Source: Acidobacteriota bacterium
Lineage (GTDB): Bacteria; Acidobacteriota; Terriglobia; Acidiferrales; UBA7541
Assembly (NCBI GenBank): GCA_003167215.1
Contig: PMTV01000047.1
Coordinates: forward strand, 1-64,000
Direction of reading: 5' to 3'
Length of the DNA: 64,000 bases
Shown piece after piece: positions 24,289-34,214 of the stretch. How positions within the stretch are numbered: the first letter of the stretch is position 1; every line of letters begins with the position of its first letter. The notes under the pieces were generated by a model. The model was not told the origin of the DNA and did not search any database. It saw only the letters and a list, made by a program, of their open reading frames with translations. The translations under genes were made by a program, and so were the position numbers.

Positions 24289-26103
24289 ATGGATCCTCAG
24301 TTCATCCGGAATTTCTGCATCATAGCGCACATCGACCACGGCAAATCCACGCTGGCCGACCGTCTGCTTGAGTTGACAGGGGCGCTCACCCAGCGCGAAA
24401 TGACCGCGCAGGTGCTCGATTCCATGGATCTTGAGCGCGAGCGCGGAATCACCATCAAAGCGAAAAGCATCCGCCTCCATTACACCGCGCGAGACGGCCA
24501 CGAGTACCGGCTGAATTTGATCGACACGCCCGGCCACGTGGATTTTTCTTACGAAGTTTCGCGCGCGCTGTCCGCCTGCGAAGGAGCTCTGCTGGTCGTG
24601 GACGCAAGCCAGGGAGTGGAAGCGCAGACGGTTGCCAACGCGTTTCTCGCTTCGCGCCACAACCTCGCTATCATTCCGGTCATCAACAAGATTGATTTGC
24701 CTGCCGCGCAGCCCGAATTCGCCAAGGAACAAATCGAAAATGTTCTCGCGATTCCCGCCGAAAATGCGCTTCTCATCAGCGCCAAGAGCGGCCAGGGTGT
24801 CGAAGACGTTCTCGAAGCCATCGTAAAACTGGTGCCTCCGCCGGTGGGCTCGTCCGATGCGCCGCTGCGGGCTCTTATTTTCGACTCGTGGTTCGACATT
24901 TACCGCGGCGCCGTCATTCTGGTGCGCGTGATGGAGGGGCGCATCGCGCCGCGCATGAAGATTCGCCTCTGCGCCAATAACGAAGTCTATGAAGTCGAGA
25001 CGCTTGGCGCCCTTACTCCCAAACCCGTCGCCCTGGACGAGCTTGCCGCGGGCGACGTCGGTTTCATCGTCGCCAATATCAAGCGCGTGGCCGACGCCCG
25101 CATGGGCGATACCGTCATCGAGGCAGACCGTCCTGCTCCTCCACTCCCGGGCTTTGAAGCCATTAAGCCCATGGTCTTCGCGGGTCTGTTTCCCGTGAAC
25201 GCGAGCGATTACGAATTGCTGCGCGATGCGCTGGGAAAATTGCAGCTCAACGACGCCGCCTTTTTCTACGAGCCGGAAACTTCCACCGCCCTGGGATTTG
25301 GATTTCGCTGCGGCTTCCTGGGCTTGCTCCACATGGAAATCGTGCAGGAGCGCCTGGAGCGCGAGTTCGGCATCGACTTGATCACCACGGCGCCGAGCGT
25401 GGAATTCCGCATCACCACGACGGCCGGCGACGTGTTGGAAGTGGACAACCCCACGAAATTTCCTCCCCCCACTTCGATTCAGAAGATCGAAGAACCGATT
25501 TTGACCGCTATGATCATCACTTCCGAGGAATCCGTCGGAGGGGTTCTTTCGCTCTGTGAAGAAAAGCGGGGAGTGCAGAAGAAATTCGAGTATCTCTCAC
25601 CGACGCGCATTATGCTGACCTACGAAATGCCCTTGAACGAAATCGTGCTGGATTTTTACGACCGGCTGAAGAGCGTTTCGCGTGGGTACGCTTCGCTCGA
25701 CTATCACCTGTCCGGCTATCGCGAATCCGATCTCGTCAAGCTAGACGTTCTTGTCGGCGGCGAACCGGTGGATGCCTTGACGATCATCTGCCATCGCGAT
25801 CTGTCCTACGATCGCGGACGCGACCTCGTCTCGCGCCTCCGCAAACTTATTCCTCGCCAGATGTTCGAGATCGCTATCCAGGCCGCCATTGGCAGCCGCA
25901 TCATCGCCCGCGAATCCATCAGCGCGATTCGCAAGAACGTGATTGCCAAATGCTACGGCGGCGACATCTCGCGCAAAAGAAAGCTTCTGGAGAAACAGAA
26001 AGAGGGCAAGAAACGCATGAAACGCGTGGGCCGGGTGGACATCCCCCAGGAAGCGTTCCTCGCCGTGCTAAAAGTCAGCAGTTCCTCCGACGACGACGAA
26101 TAG
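24289..26103 (+). CDS. lepA: Elongation factor 4 (LepA)
   Basis: A 604-aa translational GTPase. G1 is [16 protein letters not shown], switch I leads to [15 protein letters not shown]3 is [13 protein letters not shown]4 is NKIDLP and G5 is SAKSGQG. The LepA-specific C-terminal domain ends with [22 protein letters not shown] and a tail carrying the basic stretch typical of EF4. It back-translocates or remodels stalled ribosomes. It is monocistronic: it converges with xseA and has a 294-bp upstream gap in which no clear promoter was seen. Confidence 0.98.
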   Translation: MDPQFIRNFCIIAHIDHGKSTLADRLLELTGALTQREMTAQVLDSMDLERERGITIKAKSIRLHYTARDGHEYRLNLIDTPGHVDFSYEVSRALSACEGALLVVDASQGVEAQTVANAFLASRHNLAIIPVINKIDLPAAQPEFAKEQIENVLAIPAENALLISAKSGQGVEDVLEAIVKLVPPPVGSSDAPLRALIFDSWFDIYRGAVILVRVMEGRIAPRMKIRLCANNEVYEVETLGALTPKPVALDELAAGDVGFIVANIKRVADARMGDTVIEADRPAPPLPGFEAIKPMVFAGLFPVNASDYELLRDALGKLQLNDAAFFYEPETSTALGFGFRCGFLGLLHMEIVQERLEREFGIDLITTAPSVEFRITTTAGDVLEVDNPTKFPPPTSIQKIEEPILTAMIITSEESVGGVLSLCEEKRGVQKKFEYLSPTRIMLTYEMPLNEIVLDFYDRLKSVSRGYASLDYHLSGYRESDLVKLDVLVGGEPVDALTIICHRDLSYDRGRDLVSRLRKLIPRQMFEIAIQAAIGSRIIARESISAIRKNVIAKCYGGDISRKRKLLEKQKEGKKRMKRVGRVDIPQEAFLAVLKVSSSSDDDE

Positions 26104-26179
26104 CTAAAACGGAAACAAGAAATGACAAATGCCCGCTGAGGGTCGCACCAGGACCTTGTTTACTGACTTGAGGGCTCAA

Positions 26180-27688
26180 CTATTGCGATTCCGTCGCTTT
26201 CTTGGTGCGCACGGTGGCCCCAAGTTCGCCGCGGGCCAGGCGAACTGAAATATCATCGCCCAAAGAGACTTGGTCGGGCGAGCGCAACACCTTTCCGGCA
26301 GCGTCGTAAGCGATGGCATAGCCTCGTTCCAGGAGTTGAAACGGGCTGCGCTCTTCAAGCTGCAACGCTGCAGCTTCGAGCCTCCGGCGTTTCGTCACCA
26401 GCGCCCGAACTAAACGCGCCTGCAGTTCCGTGGAGCGTTGGTCGAGCTTGCGGCGCAAGCGACCCACGCGAGCCCGCAAGTCGAGCGCGGCGAACTGCAC
26501 GTGAGCGGCGGTAAACCGACGGCGTTTGCGCAACACGACCCGGTTCAGCGCAACCTGCAGCGCGCTTTGCACCCGTTCGATGCGGCGTCGAATCACGTGG
26601 CCGCGGCTTCGAAGGTCGAAGGAAGCGATGCGGGTGCTCGCTTCACCAAGACGTTGCCGCGAGGCTACAAGCTTTTCCCTCAGGCCAACGGCGAGAGATG
26701 ACGACAGTTCGTCCAGCAGTTGCCGACGGCGCCGCACCATGAATTCGAGCTGACGGAAGGATCGATGTGTTTGCAAATCGCGGGAGCGATGGCGCAATTC
26801 CGAAAGCCGGTAGCGCATTTGTTGCACGAGATGCCGGTAACGCTCGGCGAGATGATCCTCGAATTCCTGGCGCGAGCGAACCACAATTTCCGCGGCGGCG
26901 GAGGGCGTGGGAGCGCGGACGTCAGAGACAAAATCCGCAATGGTGAAATCGCTCTCATGGCCTACTCCGACGATCACCGCAATTTCAGATGCGACTATGG
27001 CGCGCGCCACGATTTCTTCGTTGAAGGCCCACAAATCTTCGAGCGACCCGCCGCCTCGCGCGAGAATAATTACTTCTACGGACTTCACACGATTGAAATG
27101 GCGCAGAGCCTCCACAATTTCGCGCGCCGCCAAGTCGCCCTGCACTTGCACCGGATAGAGCATCACGTGTGCGTTCGAGAATCGCCGCTTTAGGACCCGC
27201 AGGATATCGAATATAGCTGCGCCCGCCGGGGAGGTGATGACTCCGATGCATCGCGGCAGCACCGGTAGCGGCTTTTTTCTGTCTTCGTTGAACAAGCCTT
27301 CGTCGGCGAGGCGCTTCTTCAATTGCTCGAAGGCGATTTGCAGCGCGCCGGCGCCCACGGGCTCGATGTGGCTGACGTAAATCTGATATTCGCCGCGCGG
27401 CTCGTACACGCTGAGCGCGCCACGCACGGTGACGTGCAATCCGTCTTCGGGACGAAATTTCAGTCCGCGCACTTGATCGCGAAAGCACACGCAGCGAATT
27501 TGCGACTTCGCGTCTTTGAGCGTGAAATACAAGTGGCCCGACTGCGCCGGGCGATAGTTGGACACTTCACCTTCGAGCCAAATGTCCGGCAGCGTGGTTT
27601 CCAGCAGCTCGCATATGCGAGCGTTCAGCTCGCTGACTTTCCATACGCGCCGCTCGGGCATCAGGTTGAACAGGTTTGCTTGGCTCAT
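26180..27688 (-). CDS. xseA: Exodeoxyribonuclease VII large subunit
   Basis: The 502-aa protein has the N-terminal OB fold ([40 protein letters not shown]), the catalytic domain with [18 protein letters not shown] and [43 protein letters not shown], and long C-terminal coiled-coil arms rich in Arg and Leu. ExoVII digests single-stranded DNA together with the small subunit XseB. No xseB gene follows; the gene is convergent with lepA and 4 bp downstream of the DUF2905 gene. Confidence 0.96.
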   Translation of the reverse strand: MSQANLFNLMPERRVWKVSELNARICELLETTLPDIWLEGEVSNYRPAQSGHLYFTLKDAKSQIRCVCFRDQVRGLKFRPEDGLHVTVRGALSVYEPRGEYQIYVSHIEPVGAGALQIAFEQLKKRLADEGLFNEDRKKPLPVLPRCIGVITSPAGAAIFDILRVLKRRFSNAHVMLYPVQVQGDLAAREIVEALRHFNRVKSVEVIILARGGGSLEDLWAFNEEIVARAIVASEIAVIVGVGHESDFTIADFVSDVRAPTPSAAAEIVVRSRQEFEDHLAERYRHLVQQMRYRLSELRHRSRDLQTHRSFRQLEFMVRRRRQLLDELSSSLAVGLREKLVASRQRLGEASTRIASFDLRSRGHVIRRRIERVQSALQVALNRVVLRKRRRFTAAHVQFAALDLRARVGRLRRKLDQRSTELQARLVRALVTKRRRLEAAALQLEERSPFQLLERGYAIAYDAAGKVLRSPDQVSLGDDISVRLARGELGATVRTKKATESQ

Positions 27689-27692
27689 GGAG

Positions 27693-27926
27693 TTAGCGCC
27701 GGAAGGAATCGACGACCCAAACTATGAGGGTCAACACCAGGCTCAAGACAATGCATGTCACGATCGGAAAGTAAAAACTGCTGTTGCGCCCTTGCACAAC
27801 GATATCTCCCGGAAGGCGCCCCAGCCGAAACGGCATTTTGACGCCAAACATTAGCAGAGCGCCCGCGCCGGCAATAACGATACCGACGACGAGCAGGAGT
27901 TTTCCAAGTTCGCGAAGAGAATCCAT
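27693..27926 (-). CDS. DUF2905 small membrane protein (77 aa)
   Basis: Two membrane helices, [19 protein letters not shown] and [20 protein letters not shown], flank the conserved loop [21 protein letters not shown], which defines DUF2905. Function is unknown. It sits 4 bp before xseA and is probably co-transcribed with it. Confidence 0.9.
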   Translation of the reverse strand: MDSLRELGKLLLVVGIVIAGAGALLMFGVKMPFRLGRLPGDIVVQGRNSSFYFPIVTCIVLSLVLTLIVWVVDSFRR

Positions 27927-28030
27927 CGGCAGCTATTCTACCCCGACTAGCCGGACGAAATCTTTCGGAAGCAAAAAGCGGAAATAGAACGAGCATTTTT
28001 CCGCCAGCCACCCGGACATCCCGATAGCCG

Positions 28031-28058
28031 TTGACATCGGCAAAGGAGGGCGTATCGT
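28031..28058 (+). promoter_or_regulatory. Promoter of the exported DinB-fold gene
   Basis: A perfect -35 TTGACA (28031-28036), 16-bp spacer and -10 TATCGT (28053-28058) lie 39 bp before the ATG at 28098, with an AGGAG ribosome site in between. The -10 matches four of six bases. Confidence 0.6.
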
Positions 28059-28097
28059 AGCGAACGAACCCAAGAATCCATTCCAGGAGAAATCAAA

Positions 28098-28697
28098 ATG
28101 AGGAAGACGCTATTAATTATGTGTGCGGCCGTTTGCCTCGGTCCCGCCGCATTTGGCCAGACTCTTACGCAAGCCGACCGCGATCGGGGCGTGAAGTATC
28201 TCGAGCAAACGCGCGACGGAGTTATTGCCGCTACCAAAGATCTTTCCGAAGCGCAGTGGAAATTCAAAGCTGCCCCGGACAAATGGTCCGTGGCCGAAAC
28301 GCTCGAACACATCACACTTGCCGAGGACTACATTTTTGGAGCCGCGGAGAACACCGAGAAGAGCGGACCTGCGGGCGCACCCGATCGCGATTTTGCGAAG
28401 ATCGACGCCATGATTCTCCAGATGACTCCCGACCGCAGCGAGAAGAGGCAGGCCCCGCCGCCGTTAGTTCCGACAGGACGATGGACGCCCGCTGAGACCC
28501 TGGACCATTTCCTGAAAAGCCGAGCGCGAACGATCGAATTCTTGAAGACCACACCGGATCTTCGCGAGCACGTTAGCAACGGTCCTTTCGGGTCCATGGA
28601 CGCCTACGAATGGCTCATTTTCATCGGGGCGCACAGCGAACGGCACACCAAGCAAATGCTGGAAGTGAAGGCATCGCCGGACTTTCCGAAGAACTGA
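28098..28697 (+). CDS. Exported DinB-fold protein (199 aa)
   Basis: A signal peptide (MRKTLLIMCAAVCLGPAAFG, cleavage near AFG-QT) leads to a DinB four-helix domain: DKWSVAETLEHITLAEDYIF provides one histidine, TPAETLDHFLKSR a second, and IFIGAHSERHTKQMLEV the C-terminal pair. This is a putative metal-binding protein in the envelope; it is unrelated to DNA polymerase IV. Function is unknown. It has its own promoter and ribosome site and is convergent with ndk. Confidence 0.85.
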   Translation: MRKTLLIMCAAVCLGPAAFGQTLTQADRDRGVKYLEQTRDGVIAATKDLSEAQWKFKAAPDKWSVAETLEHITLAEDYIFGAAENTEKSGPAGAPDRDFAKIDAMILQMTPDRSEKRQAPPPLVPTGRWTPAETLDHFLKSRARTIEFLKTTPDLREHVSNGPFGSMDAYEWLIFIGAHSERHTKQMLEVKASPDFPKN

Positions 28698-28708
28698 CAC
28701 ATCCAAAA

Positions 28709-28760
28709 CGGGCGGCGCAAATCGCAGGCGCTTTTCTTACTTGAAGATATTGGCCGCCCG
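28709..28760. terminator. Possible shared terminator between DinB-fold gene and ndk
   Basis: CGGGCGGC at 28709-28716 is the exact reverse complement of GCCGCCCG at 28753-28760, enclosing 36 bp. It lies between two convergent genes. There is no T-run directly after either arm and the loop is long, so the call is weak. Confidence 0.3.
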
Positions 28761-28766
28761 GAATTC

Positions 28767-29186
28767 CTAAACTAATTCCGAGCCGGAAAAAAAGTATCCG
28801 ATTTCAAAAGCGGCCGTTTCCGGTGCGTCGGAACCGTGCGTGCAATTGCACTGGATGCTGGCTCCGAGATCTTTTCGGATGGTCCCGGAGGCCGCTTTGG
28901 ACGGATCGGTTGCCCCCATGGTATCGCGCCATTTCGCGATTGCGTTTTCCGCTTCAAGCACCATTACAACCGCTTTGCTCGTGCTCATGAATTCCGTCAG
29001 CTCCGCGAAAAACGGGCGCTCGCGGTGAACGGCGTAAAATCCTTCGGCTTCTCTTTTGGTGAGTCGCCGCGTCTTGATTACGATGATACGGAACTTCGCC
29101 GCATGAATTCGGCTCAATATTTCACCGGTCAAGCCCCTGCCAACTGCGTCTGGCTTGATAATTGCAAGCGTTCGCTCTATCGCCAT
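28767..29186 (-). CDS. ndk: Nucleoside diphosphate kinase
   Basis: The 139-aa enzyme starts [20 protein letters not shown] and has the phosphohistidine in [16 protein letters not shown], plus [18 protein letters not shown] in the nucleotide-binding loop. It transfers the gamma phosphate between NTPs and NDPs. It follows sucD by 39 bp, so NTP balancing and the NTP-forming succinyl-CoA synthetase may be co-expressed. Confidence 0.97.
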   Translation of the reverse strand: MAIERTLAIIKPDAVGRGLTGEILSRIHAAKFRIIVIKTRRLTKREAEGFYAVHRERPFFAELTEFMSTSKAVVMVLEAENAIAKWRDTMGATDPSKAASGTIRKDLGASIQCNCTHGSDAPETAAFEIGYFFSGSELV

Positions 29187-29225
29187 TCTGTTCTCCCGTC
29201 ATTAAGAGATCTGTATCAAAGACTG

Positions 29226-30179
29226 CTAGCGTTTTCTTTTCTTTGATTTTGTCTTTACCCTGGATTTTTTGTTTGGCCGTGCCTTCGGCTTCGACTTTGA
29301 TTTTCCCGCTTTGCCCAGCGCGTCGGCCAGCGTGTGGCCGATTTCCGCGGGGCTCTGGACGGTGTGAATGCCGGCGACCCGCATCGCCTTGTATTTGTCC
29401 GCGGCAGTTCCCTGCCCGCCGCTAATAATTGCTCCAGCGTGGCCCATGCGGCGTCCGGGCGGCGCGGTCTGGCCGGCGATGAATCCTACCACCGGCTTTC
29501 GTACGTGCTTCTTGATGTATTCCGCGGCGACTTCTTCCGCATTACCGCCGATTTCGCCAATCAACACAATTGCGTGTGTGTCAGGATCTTCGTTGAACAT
29601 GCGCACAGCGTCCAGGAAGCTGGTGCCGATGATGGGATCGCCGCCGATTCCGATACATGTGGATTGGCCAATGCCAAGCTTCGTAAGCTGATCTACGGCT
29701 TCGTAAGTCAGCGTGCCGCTGCGGCTGACAAGACCGACGTGACCTTGCTTGTGGATCGACCCCGGCATGATTCCGATTTTGCATTTTCCCGGAGAAATAA
29801 TCCCGGGACAGTTCGGGCCGATGAGGCGCGTCGTTGAATCTTTCAACACGGCCGCGACACGGACCATATCGAGCGTAGGGATTCCTTCCGTTATGCAAAT
29901 GACGAGAGGCACTCCAGCATCGGCGGCTTCGAGAATAGCGTCTGCCGCAAACGGCGGAGGAACAAAGATCACAGAAGCATCTGCGTGTGTGGCCTTCACC
30001 GCTTCGGCTACGGTGTTAAATACCGGGCGGCCAAGATGTTTGGTCCCGCCTTTGCCGGGTGTGACGCCGCCAACCACCTTCGTTCCATACTCGATCATTT
30101 GTTGCGCGTGAAAACTGCCTTCACGGCCGGTGAATCCCTGCACCAGCACGCGCGTGTTCTTGCCGACGAGAACGCTCAC
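29226..30179 (-). CDS. sucD: Succinyl-CoA synthetase alpha subunit with basic tail
   Basis: The 317-aa subunit has the CoA-binding Rossmann fold ([18 protein letters not shown]), [20 protein letters not shown] and the phosphohistidine loop [18 protein letters not shown]. With SucC it makes ATP or GTP from succinyl-CoA in the TCA cycle. The core ends near residue 290; a further 27 or so residues are almost only Lys, Arg, Ser and Pro ([15 protein letters not shown] and so on), not part of the family. It overlaps the end of sucC by four bases. Confidence 0.95.
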   Translation of the reverse strand: MSVLVGKNTRVLVQGFTGREGSFHAQQMIEYGTKVVGGVTPGKGGTKHLGRPVFNTVAEAVKATHADASVIFVPPPFAADAILEAADAGVPLVICITEGIPTLDMVRVAAVLKDSTTRLIGPNCPGIISPGKCKIGIMPGSIHKQGHVGLVSRSGTLTYEAVDQLTKLGIGQSTCIGIGGDPIIGTSFLDAVRMFNEDPDTHAIVLIGEIGGNAEEVAAEYIKKHVRKPVVGFIAGQTAPPGRRMGHAGAIISGGQGTAADKYKAMRVAGIHTVQSPAEIGHTLADALGKAGKSKSKPKARPNKKSRVKTKSKKRKR

Positions 30180-31345
30180 CGCGCACCTCCGGCGAGCTTC
30201 ACGACTTTTTCGGCGCCGTCTTTCATGCCAGCGGCGATGGTGAAATTCAATCCGGAACTGCGCAGGATTTCCTGACCTTGCTTCACGTTGGTTCCTTCCA
30301 TTCGTACGACAACCGGAATCTTAAACCTCAACTCTTTCGCCGCGTTCACTACGCCACTGGCCAGAACATCGCAGCGAAGAATGCCTCCAAAAATATTCAC
30401 GAACACGGCCTTTACGTTGGGATCGCTCAGCAGAATGCGAAAGGCATTCTTCACCTGATCTTCCGAAGCGCCGCCGCCGACATCGAGGAAATTCGCCGGG
30501 CTACCGCCGCTCAGCTTGATAATGTCCATCGTAGCCATGGCCAAGCCGGCGCCGTTGACCATGCAACCGACGGTGCCATCGAGCTTGATGTAGTTGAGTT
30601 TGAATTTCGAGGCTTCCACTTCCAGCGGTGTTTCTTCGTCGAGGTCGCGCAAGTCTTTGTACTCGGGATGGCGATAAAGCGCGTTGTCGTCAAAAATCAC
30701 TTTTGCGTCGAGCGCAACCAGGCGGCCGTCGCCGGTGACGACGCAGGGATTGATCTCAATCATGGATGCATCCGTTTCGATAAACGCGCGGTAAAGCGAT
30801 TGAAAAAACGGGACGGCCGCGCTTACAACTTCAGGAGCGAGCCCCAGTCCGAATGCAATTTTCCGAGCTTGGAACGCTTGAAAACCGCTTGCGGGGTCAA
30901 TCGTCTCGCGCAAAATCGCTTCCGGATGGTCTTTTGCTACTTCCTCAATCTCCATTCCGCCCGAGGCGCTGGCCATGAAAATCGGCATGCCGGTTACGCG
31001 ATCCACAAGCACGCTGACGTAAAGTTCGCGCTTGATGTCCAACCCTTCTTCAATCAACAGCCGGTGGACGATGCGTCCTTCTTCGCCCGTCTGCGGCGTG
31101 ACCAGTTTCATTCCGAGTATGCGCTCGGCGTTCGAGTAAGCTTCGTCGGCTGACTTTGCGAGCTTCACGCCGCCGGCCTTTCCGCGCCCACCAGCGTGAA
31201 TTTGCGCTTTGACAACGACCACGGGCACGCCAAGCCGCTGCGCGGCGGCACGGGCTTCGTCTTTCTTGGTAACCATCTCGCCGCGCGGAACCGGCACGCC
31301 AAACTTCGCGAGGATGGCCTTGGCCTGGTATTCATGAATCTTCAT
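30176..31345 (-). CDS. sucC: Succinyl-CoA synthetase beta subunit
   Basis: A 389-aa ATP-grasp protein starting [20 protein letters not shown] at ATG 31345 (chosen because the family begins here; 14 further upstream codons exist). Nucleotide-binding motifs [18 protein letters not shown] and [20 protein letters not shown] are followed by [16 protein letters not shown] and [18 protein letters not shown] of the CoA-ligase part. It is first in a sucC-sucD-ndk operon divergent from the DUF1272 gene. Confidence 0.97.
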   Translation of the reverse strand: MKIHEYQAKAILAKFGVPVPRGEMVTKKDEARAAAQRLGVPVVVVKAQIHAGGRGKAGGVKLAKSADEAYSNAERILGMKLVTPQTGEEGRIVHRLLIEEGLDIKRELYVSVLVDRVTGMPIFMASASGGMEIEEVAKDHPEAILRETIDPASGFQAFQARKIAFGLGLAPEVVSAAVPFFQSLYRAFIETDASMIEINPCVVTGDGRLVALDAKVIFDDNALYRHPEYKDLRDLDEETPLEVEASKFKLNYIKLDGTVGCMVNGAGLAMATMDIIKLSGGSPANFLDVGGGASEDQVKNAFRILLSDPNVKAVFVNIFGGILRCDVLASGVVNAAKELRFKIPVVVRMEGTNVKQGQEILRSSGLNFTIAAGMKDGAEKVVKLAGGAR

Positions 31346-31429
31346 TGCCCATCCATTAGTGCTAGAATTTGGCTGCAATCGAAACAAAGAAGTTTACCTA
31401 CAACCGCGAGTGCGAGCAAGGCGTTCCCC

Positions 31430-31621
31430 GTGGCATTGGAAATGAAGATGGGCTGTGAGAAATGCGATCGCGCGCTGCGAGAGGACGCCGGAGCGTACAT
31501 CTGCTCGTATGAATGCACCTTTTGCCCGGATTGCACCGCAAAGATGAAGCAAACCTGTCCGAATTGCGCCGGAGAACTCGTGGCGCGGCCACGGCGCAAA
31601 GATTCTCCTTCGTCGGTGTAG
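31430..31621 (+). CDS. DUF1272 zinc-ribbon protein (63 aa)
   Basis: A small protein with eight cysteines in CxxC-type pairs: GCEKC, ICSYECTFCPDC and TCPNC, the DUF1272 pattern (ALxEDAxAYICSYECTFC). It starts at GTG 31430; ATG 31442 is an alternative. It likely binds two zinc ions; function is unknown. It ends 38 bp before the trpD start. Confidence 0.88.
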   Translation: MALEMKMGCEKCDRALREDAGAYICSYECTFCPDCTAKMKQTCPNCAGELVARPRRKDSPSSV

Positions 31622-31659
31622 AGGAAAACTCGGTCGAAGAATTCGCCACGGCAATTACC

Positions 31660-32727
31660 ATGATTCACGAAGCCTTGCAGAAAATTTCCGCCGGAGTAGA
31701 TCTGTCGCGCGCCGAAGCTGATGGCGCGATGGAGCAGATTCTTTCCGGTCGCGCGACAGACCCGCAGATTTTGGAGTTGCTCTCCGCGCTCCAAATTAAA
31801 GGTGAAACTGCGGAGGAGCTGGTTGGCTTCGCTACCGCGATGCGGCGTCACGCAACTAAAATATTTCTACGGGATCATGCGCGTGTAAATGAACCGCTCG
31901 TTGACACCTGCGGCACCGGAGGCGATGCCAAGGGCACGTTCAATGTTTCAACAGCCGCTGCGTTTGTGGTCGCAGGTGCGGGCGTCCGCGTGGCGAAACA
32001 TGGAAATCGCTCGATCAGTTCGAAGTGTGGTTCCGCGGATGTTCTGGAAGCCCTGGGCGTGCGGATCGATCTCGAGCCCGAACGTGTGGCGCAGTCCATT
32101 GACGAGATCGGGATTGGCTTTCTGTTTGCGCCGGCTATGCATGCGGCGACGCGGCATGCCATGTCCGCACGGCGCCAGCTTCGCGGCCGCACAGTCTTCA
32201 ATCTTTTGGGCCCGCTGACCAATCCCGCGGGAGCTTCGGCACAAGTGGCCGGTGTGTACGACGCCAGTTTTACGGACCTGATGGCGCGGGCGCTAGGCGA
32301 ACTGGGCGTGACGCGGGCATTTGTAGTGCACGGCGCGGACGGTCTGGACGAAATTTCAATCGGTGGCGAAACGAACGTCGCCGAGTTGCGCGACGGAATC
32401 GTCCGAAGTTACACGATCGTTCCTGAAGATTTCGGATTGCGTCGTGCGCCGCTGGAATCGATTCTCGGCGGGGATGCAAAACATAATGCCCTGATCATTC
32501 ACAAGGTGCTGGGCCGACCACTGATGCGCCACGAGCTCGGACCGCACCGCGATATCGTCCGCGCGAACGCCGCTGCTGCGCTCGTGGCCGCGGGGCGAGC
32601 CACGGATTGGCTTGACGGCGTGCGGATAGCGACGGAATCGATTGATTCAGGCGCGGCGCGCGAGCGGTTGGAGCGATTGATTGCGTTTACGCAGGCTGAA
32701 AAAGGAAATGCTCACGGCGCGGTCTGA
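31660..32727 (+). CDS. trpD: Anthranilate phosphoribosyltransferase
   Basis: The 355-aa enzyme joins anthranilate to PRPP in tryptophan synthesis. Motifs: DTCGTGGDAKGTFNVSTAAA (PRPP loop), AKHGNRSISSKCGSADVLEALG, the anthranilate region HAAT-RHAMSARRQLRGRTVFNLLGPLTNP and VVHGADGLDEIS. I start it at ATG 31660, in front of the typical helix MIHEALQKISAGVDLS; earlier starts overlap the DUF1272 gene. It is convergent with the aroDE-trpE-trpG operon, so this pathway is split over two units. Confidence 0.95.
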   Translation: MIHEALQKISAGVDLSRAEADGAMEQILSGRATDPQILELLSALQIKGETAEELVGFATAMRRHATKIFLRDHARVNEPLVDTCGTGGDAKGTFNVSTAAAFVVAGAGVRVAKHGNRSISSKCGSADVLEALGVRIDLEPERVAQSIDEIGIGFLFAPAMHAATRHAMSARRQLRGRTVFNLLGPLTNPAGASAQVAGVYDASFTDLMARALGELGVTRAFVVHGADGLDEISIGGETNVAELRDGIVRSYTIVPEDFGLRRAPLESILGGDAKHNALIIHKVLGRPLMRHELGPHRDIVRANAAAALVAAGRATDWLDGVRIATESIDSGAARERLERLIAFTQAEKGNAHGAV

Positions 32728-32745
32728 AAAAGTTAAACGTCCAAT

Positions 32746-33636
32746 TCAATTTTGCACCCTGCCATTCGACGGATCTGGGGAAGTTGCGGAATCGAGATCG
32801 AGATAAATCGGGCCCTCGCCATTTCCTGGAGGCCCATAGCAATTGCCGTCGCGATTGTAATTAGCGGGACAGGCCCGCGCGAAATCCTTGCGGCGGGGCG
32901 ACTGTGCAAATTGCCAGACGTCGGCGAATTCGATGCCGCTCGCGGATGCAGGCGGCGGGAGGTTTGAACTCGCGCATCCCGGAGATGGCGGACACACATC
33001 GTTATAGACGAAGTAGACGATTTTCCGTCCACCGGCATGATCGTGGATATCGTTCGCTGTAGTAATGGATTGGCCGTGGCTCTCTTCCACCGGAATTCCT
33101 GAACAATAAACGCCTGCGCGGAAGCCCGCGGAAATTATTTCATCAACCCAGGCCAGCAAATATTTCTGCTGCTCGAGCAATAGTCGTCCACCCTCTTCCT
33201 GGTCTAGAAAAATTACCGTGCCGGGCGAGAAGCCTTCGCGCCGTGCAATCTCGATCGCGTTACGTGCGTCAGCTGCCGCCAAAGCAGCAGGGTCCGCGGC
33301 CCGCTTAAGCTCGGCGGAGATGCGGCCGTTGAAAAGCACAAGAAATCCGAATCCGTTGTGGCGAAGCATTGCGCGCCTGCCGGCCCAGCCATTCGATTTC
33401 GTACCCGGCGGCGCGTTTAGCCAATAGCCGACAAAAGAGAAAGATTGTTTAAGCGCGGGCAAGTAAGAATCGCCCGGATACTCGTTTCGGTCGAAGCCTA
33501 GGTACGCGGGCTCAGGATTCTGCGCGGCTGGCTTGAAAGAAAATTTCGTGCGTGCCGGCGAGCGCCCGGCGGCAAGAACAAAACTGCACAAAATGATTGT
33601 GAGGATCCACGCTGCGTTCTTTCCTAGACCCGGCAT
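32746..33636 (-). CDS. Exported DUF1906 glycoside-hydrolase-like protein
   Basis: A signal peptide (NAAWILTIILCSFVLAAG) is followed by a DUF1906 (Rv2525c-like) TIM-barrel domain: YLGFDRNEYPGDSYLPALKQ, FVGYWLNAPPG, GFSPGTVIFLDQEEGG and AGVYCSGIPV. Acidic residues in FLDQEEGG are candidate catalytic ones. The family resembles GH25 lysozymes, so a cell-wall role is possible. I prefer ATG 33636 with GAGG six bases upstream; a TTG at 33654 would overlap the trpG stop. It is last in the aroDE-trpE-trpG operon, an unrelated partner. Confidence 0.85.
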   Translation of the reverse strand: MPGLGKNAAWILTIILCSFVLAAGRSPARTKFSFKPAAQNPEPAYLGFDRNEYPGDSYLPALKQSFSFVGYWLNAPPGTKSNGWAGRRAMLRHNGFGFLVLFNGRISAELKRAADPAALAAADARNAIEIARREGFSPGTVIFLDQEEGGRLLLEQQKYLLAWVDEIISAGFRAGVYCSGIPVEESHGQSITTANDIHDHAGGRKIVYFVYNDVCPPSPGCASSNLPPPASASGIEFADVWQFAQSPRRKDFARACPANYNRDGNCYGPPGNGEGPIYLDLDSATSPDPSNGRVQN

Positions 33637-33650
33637 GTTTGGCCTCGATT

Positions 33651-34214
33651 TCAAATTTTCAGAAAGTTTTCGAGGAGGCGAAACCCTGCGCTGGTAAGAA
33701 TGGATTCCGGATGAAACTGCACGCCTTCCACGCGCAGCTTGCGGTGGCGTAGGCCCATGATAGTTCCGTCCGCGGTTTCAGCGGAAATTTCCAGCATCCC
33801 CGGCAGTGATTTGCGTTCCACGATGAGCGAGTGGTACCGCGTGGCAACGAATTGCTGCGGCAGATCCCGGAATATCGTTTTGCCGTCGTGCTGAATTTCG
33901 CTCGTCTTGCCATGCATGATCTTTTGCGCGCGAATCACCCGGCCGCCGAACGCCGCTCCGATGGCTTGATGTCCCAAGCACACTCCCAGGATTGGAATTT
34001 CTCCTGCGAAGCGCTGGATGAGCGGCACGCTGACTCCGGCTTCTTTAGGAGTACACGGCCCGGGAGAAATCACGATGCGTTCCGGCCGCAAGTCTTGAAT
34101 CTCGTCCAAAGTTACTTGGTCATTGCGGCGGATTTCCAGCTCCTGGCCCATCTGGCCGAGATACTGGGCCAAGTTGTAGGTAAACGAATCGTAGTTGTCG
34201 AGCAGGAAAATCAT
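33651..34214 (-). CDS. trpG: Anthranilate synthase glutamine amidotransferase
   Basis: The 187-aa class I amidotransferase starts [19 protein letters not shown]. The nucleophile is in [17 protein letters not shown] and the His/Glu pair in [11 protein letters not shown]. It supplies ammonia to TrpE; in many bacteria the same protein also serves PabB. Its ATG overlaps the trpE stop by four bases. Confidence 0.96.
   Translation of the reverse strand: MIFLLDNYDSFTYNLAQYLGQMGQELEIRRNDQVTLDEIQDLRPERIVISPGPCTPKEAGVSVPLIQRFAGEIPILGVCLGHQAIGAAFGGRVIRAQKIMHGKTSEIQHDGKTIFRDLPQQFVATRYHSLIVERKSLPGMLEISAETADGTIMGLRHRKLRVEGVQFHPESILTSAGFRLLENFLKI

Noticed and set aside
24202-25332. Long minus-strand frame over the lepA 5' half (376 codons)
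   Set aside because: LepA is certain on the plus strand with all G motifs; the antisense product matches nothing recognisable.
28098-28697. DinB as DNA polymerase IV
   Set aside because: The protein is the DinB/DUF664 four-helix metal fold with a signal peptide, not the Y-family polymerase that shares the gene name.
32746-33636. DUF1906 protein as a tryptophan-pathway enzyme because of its place after trpG
   Set aside because: It has a signal peptide and a GH25-like barrel, so it is exported; its place in the operon looks coincidental.
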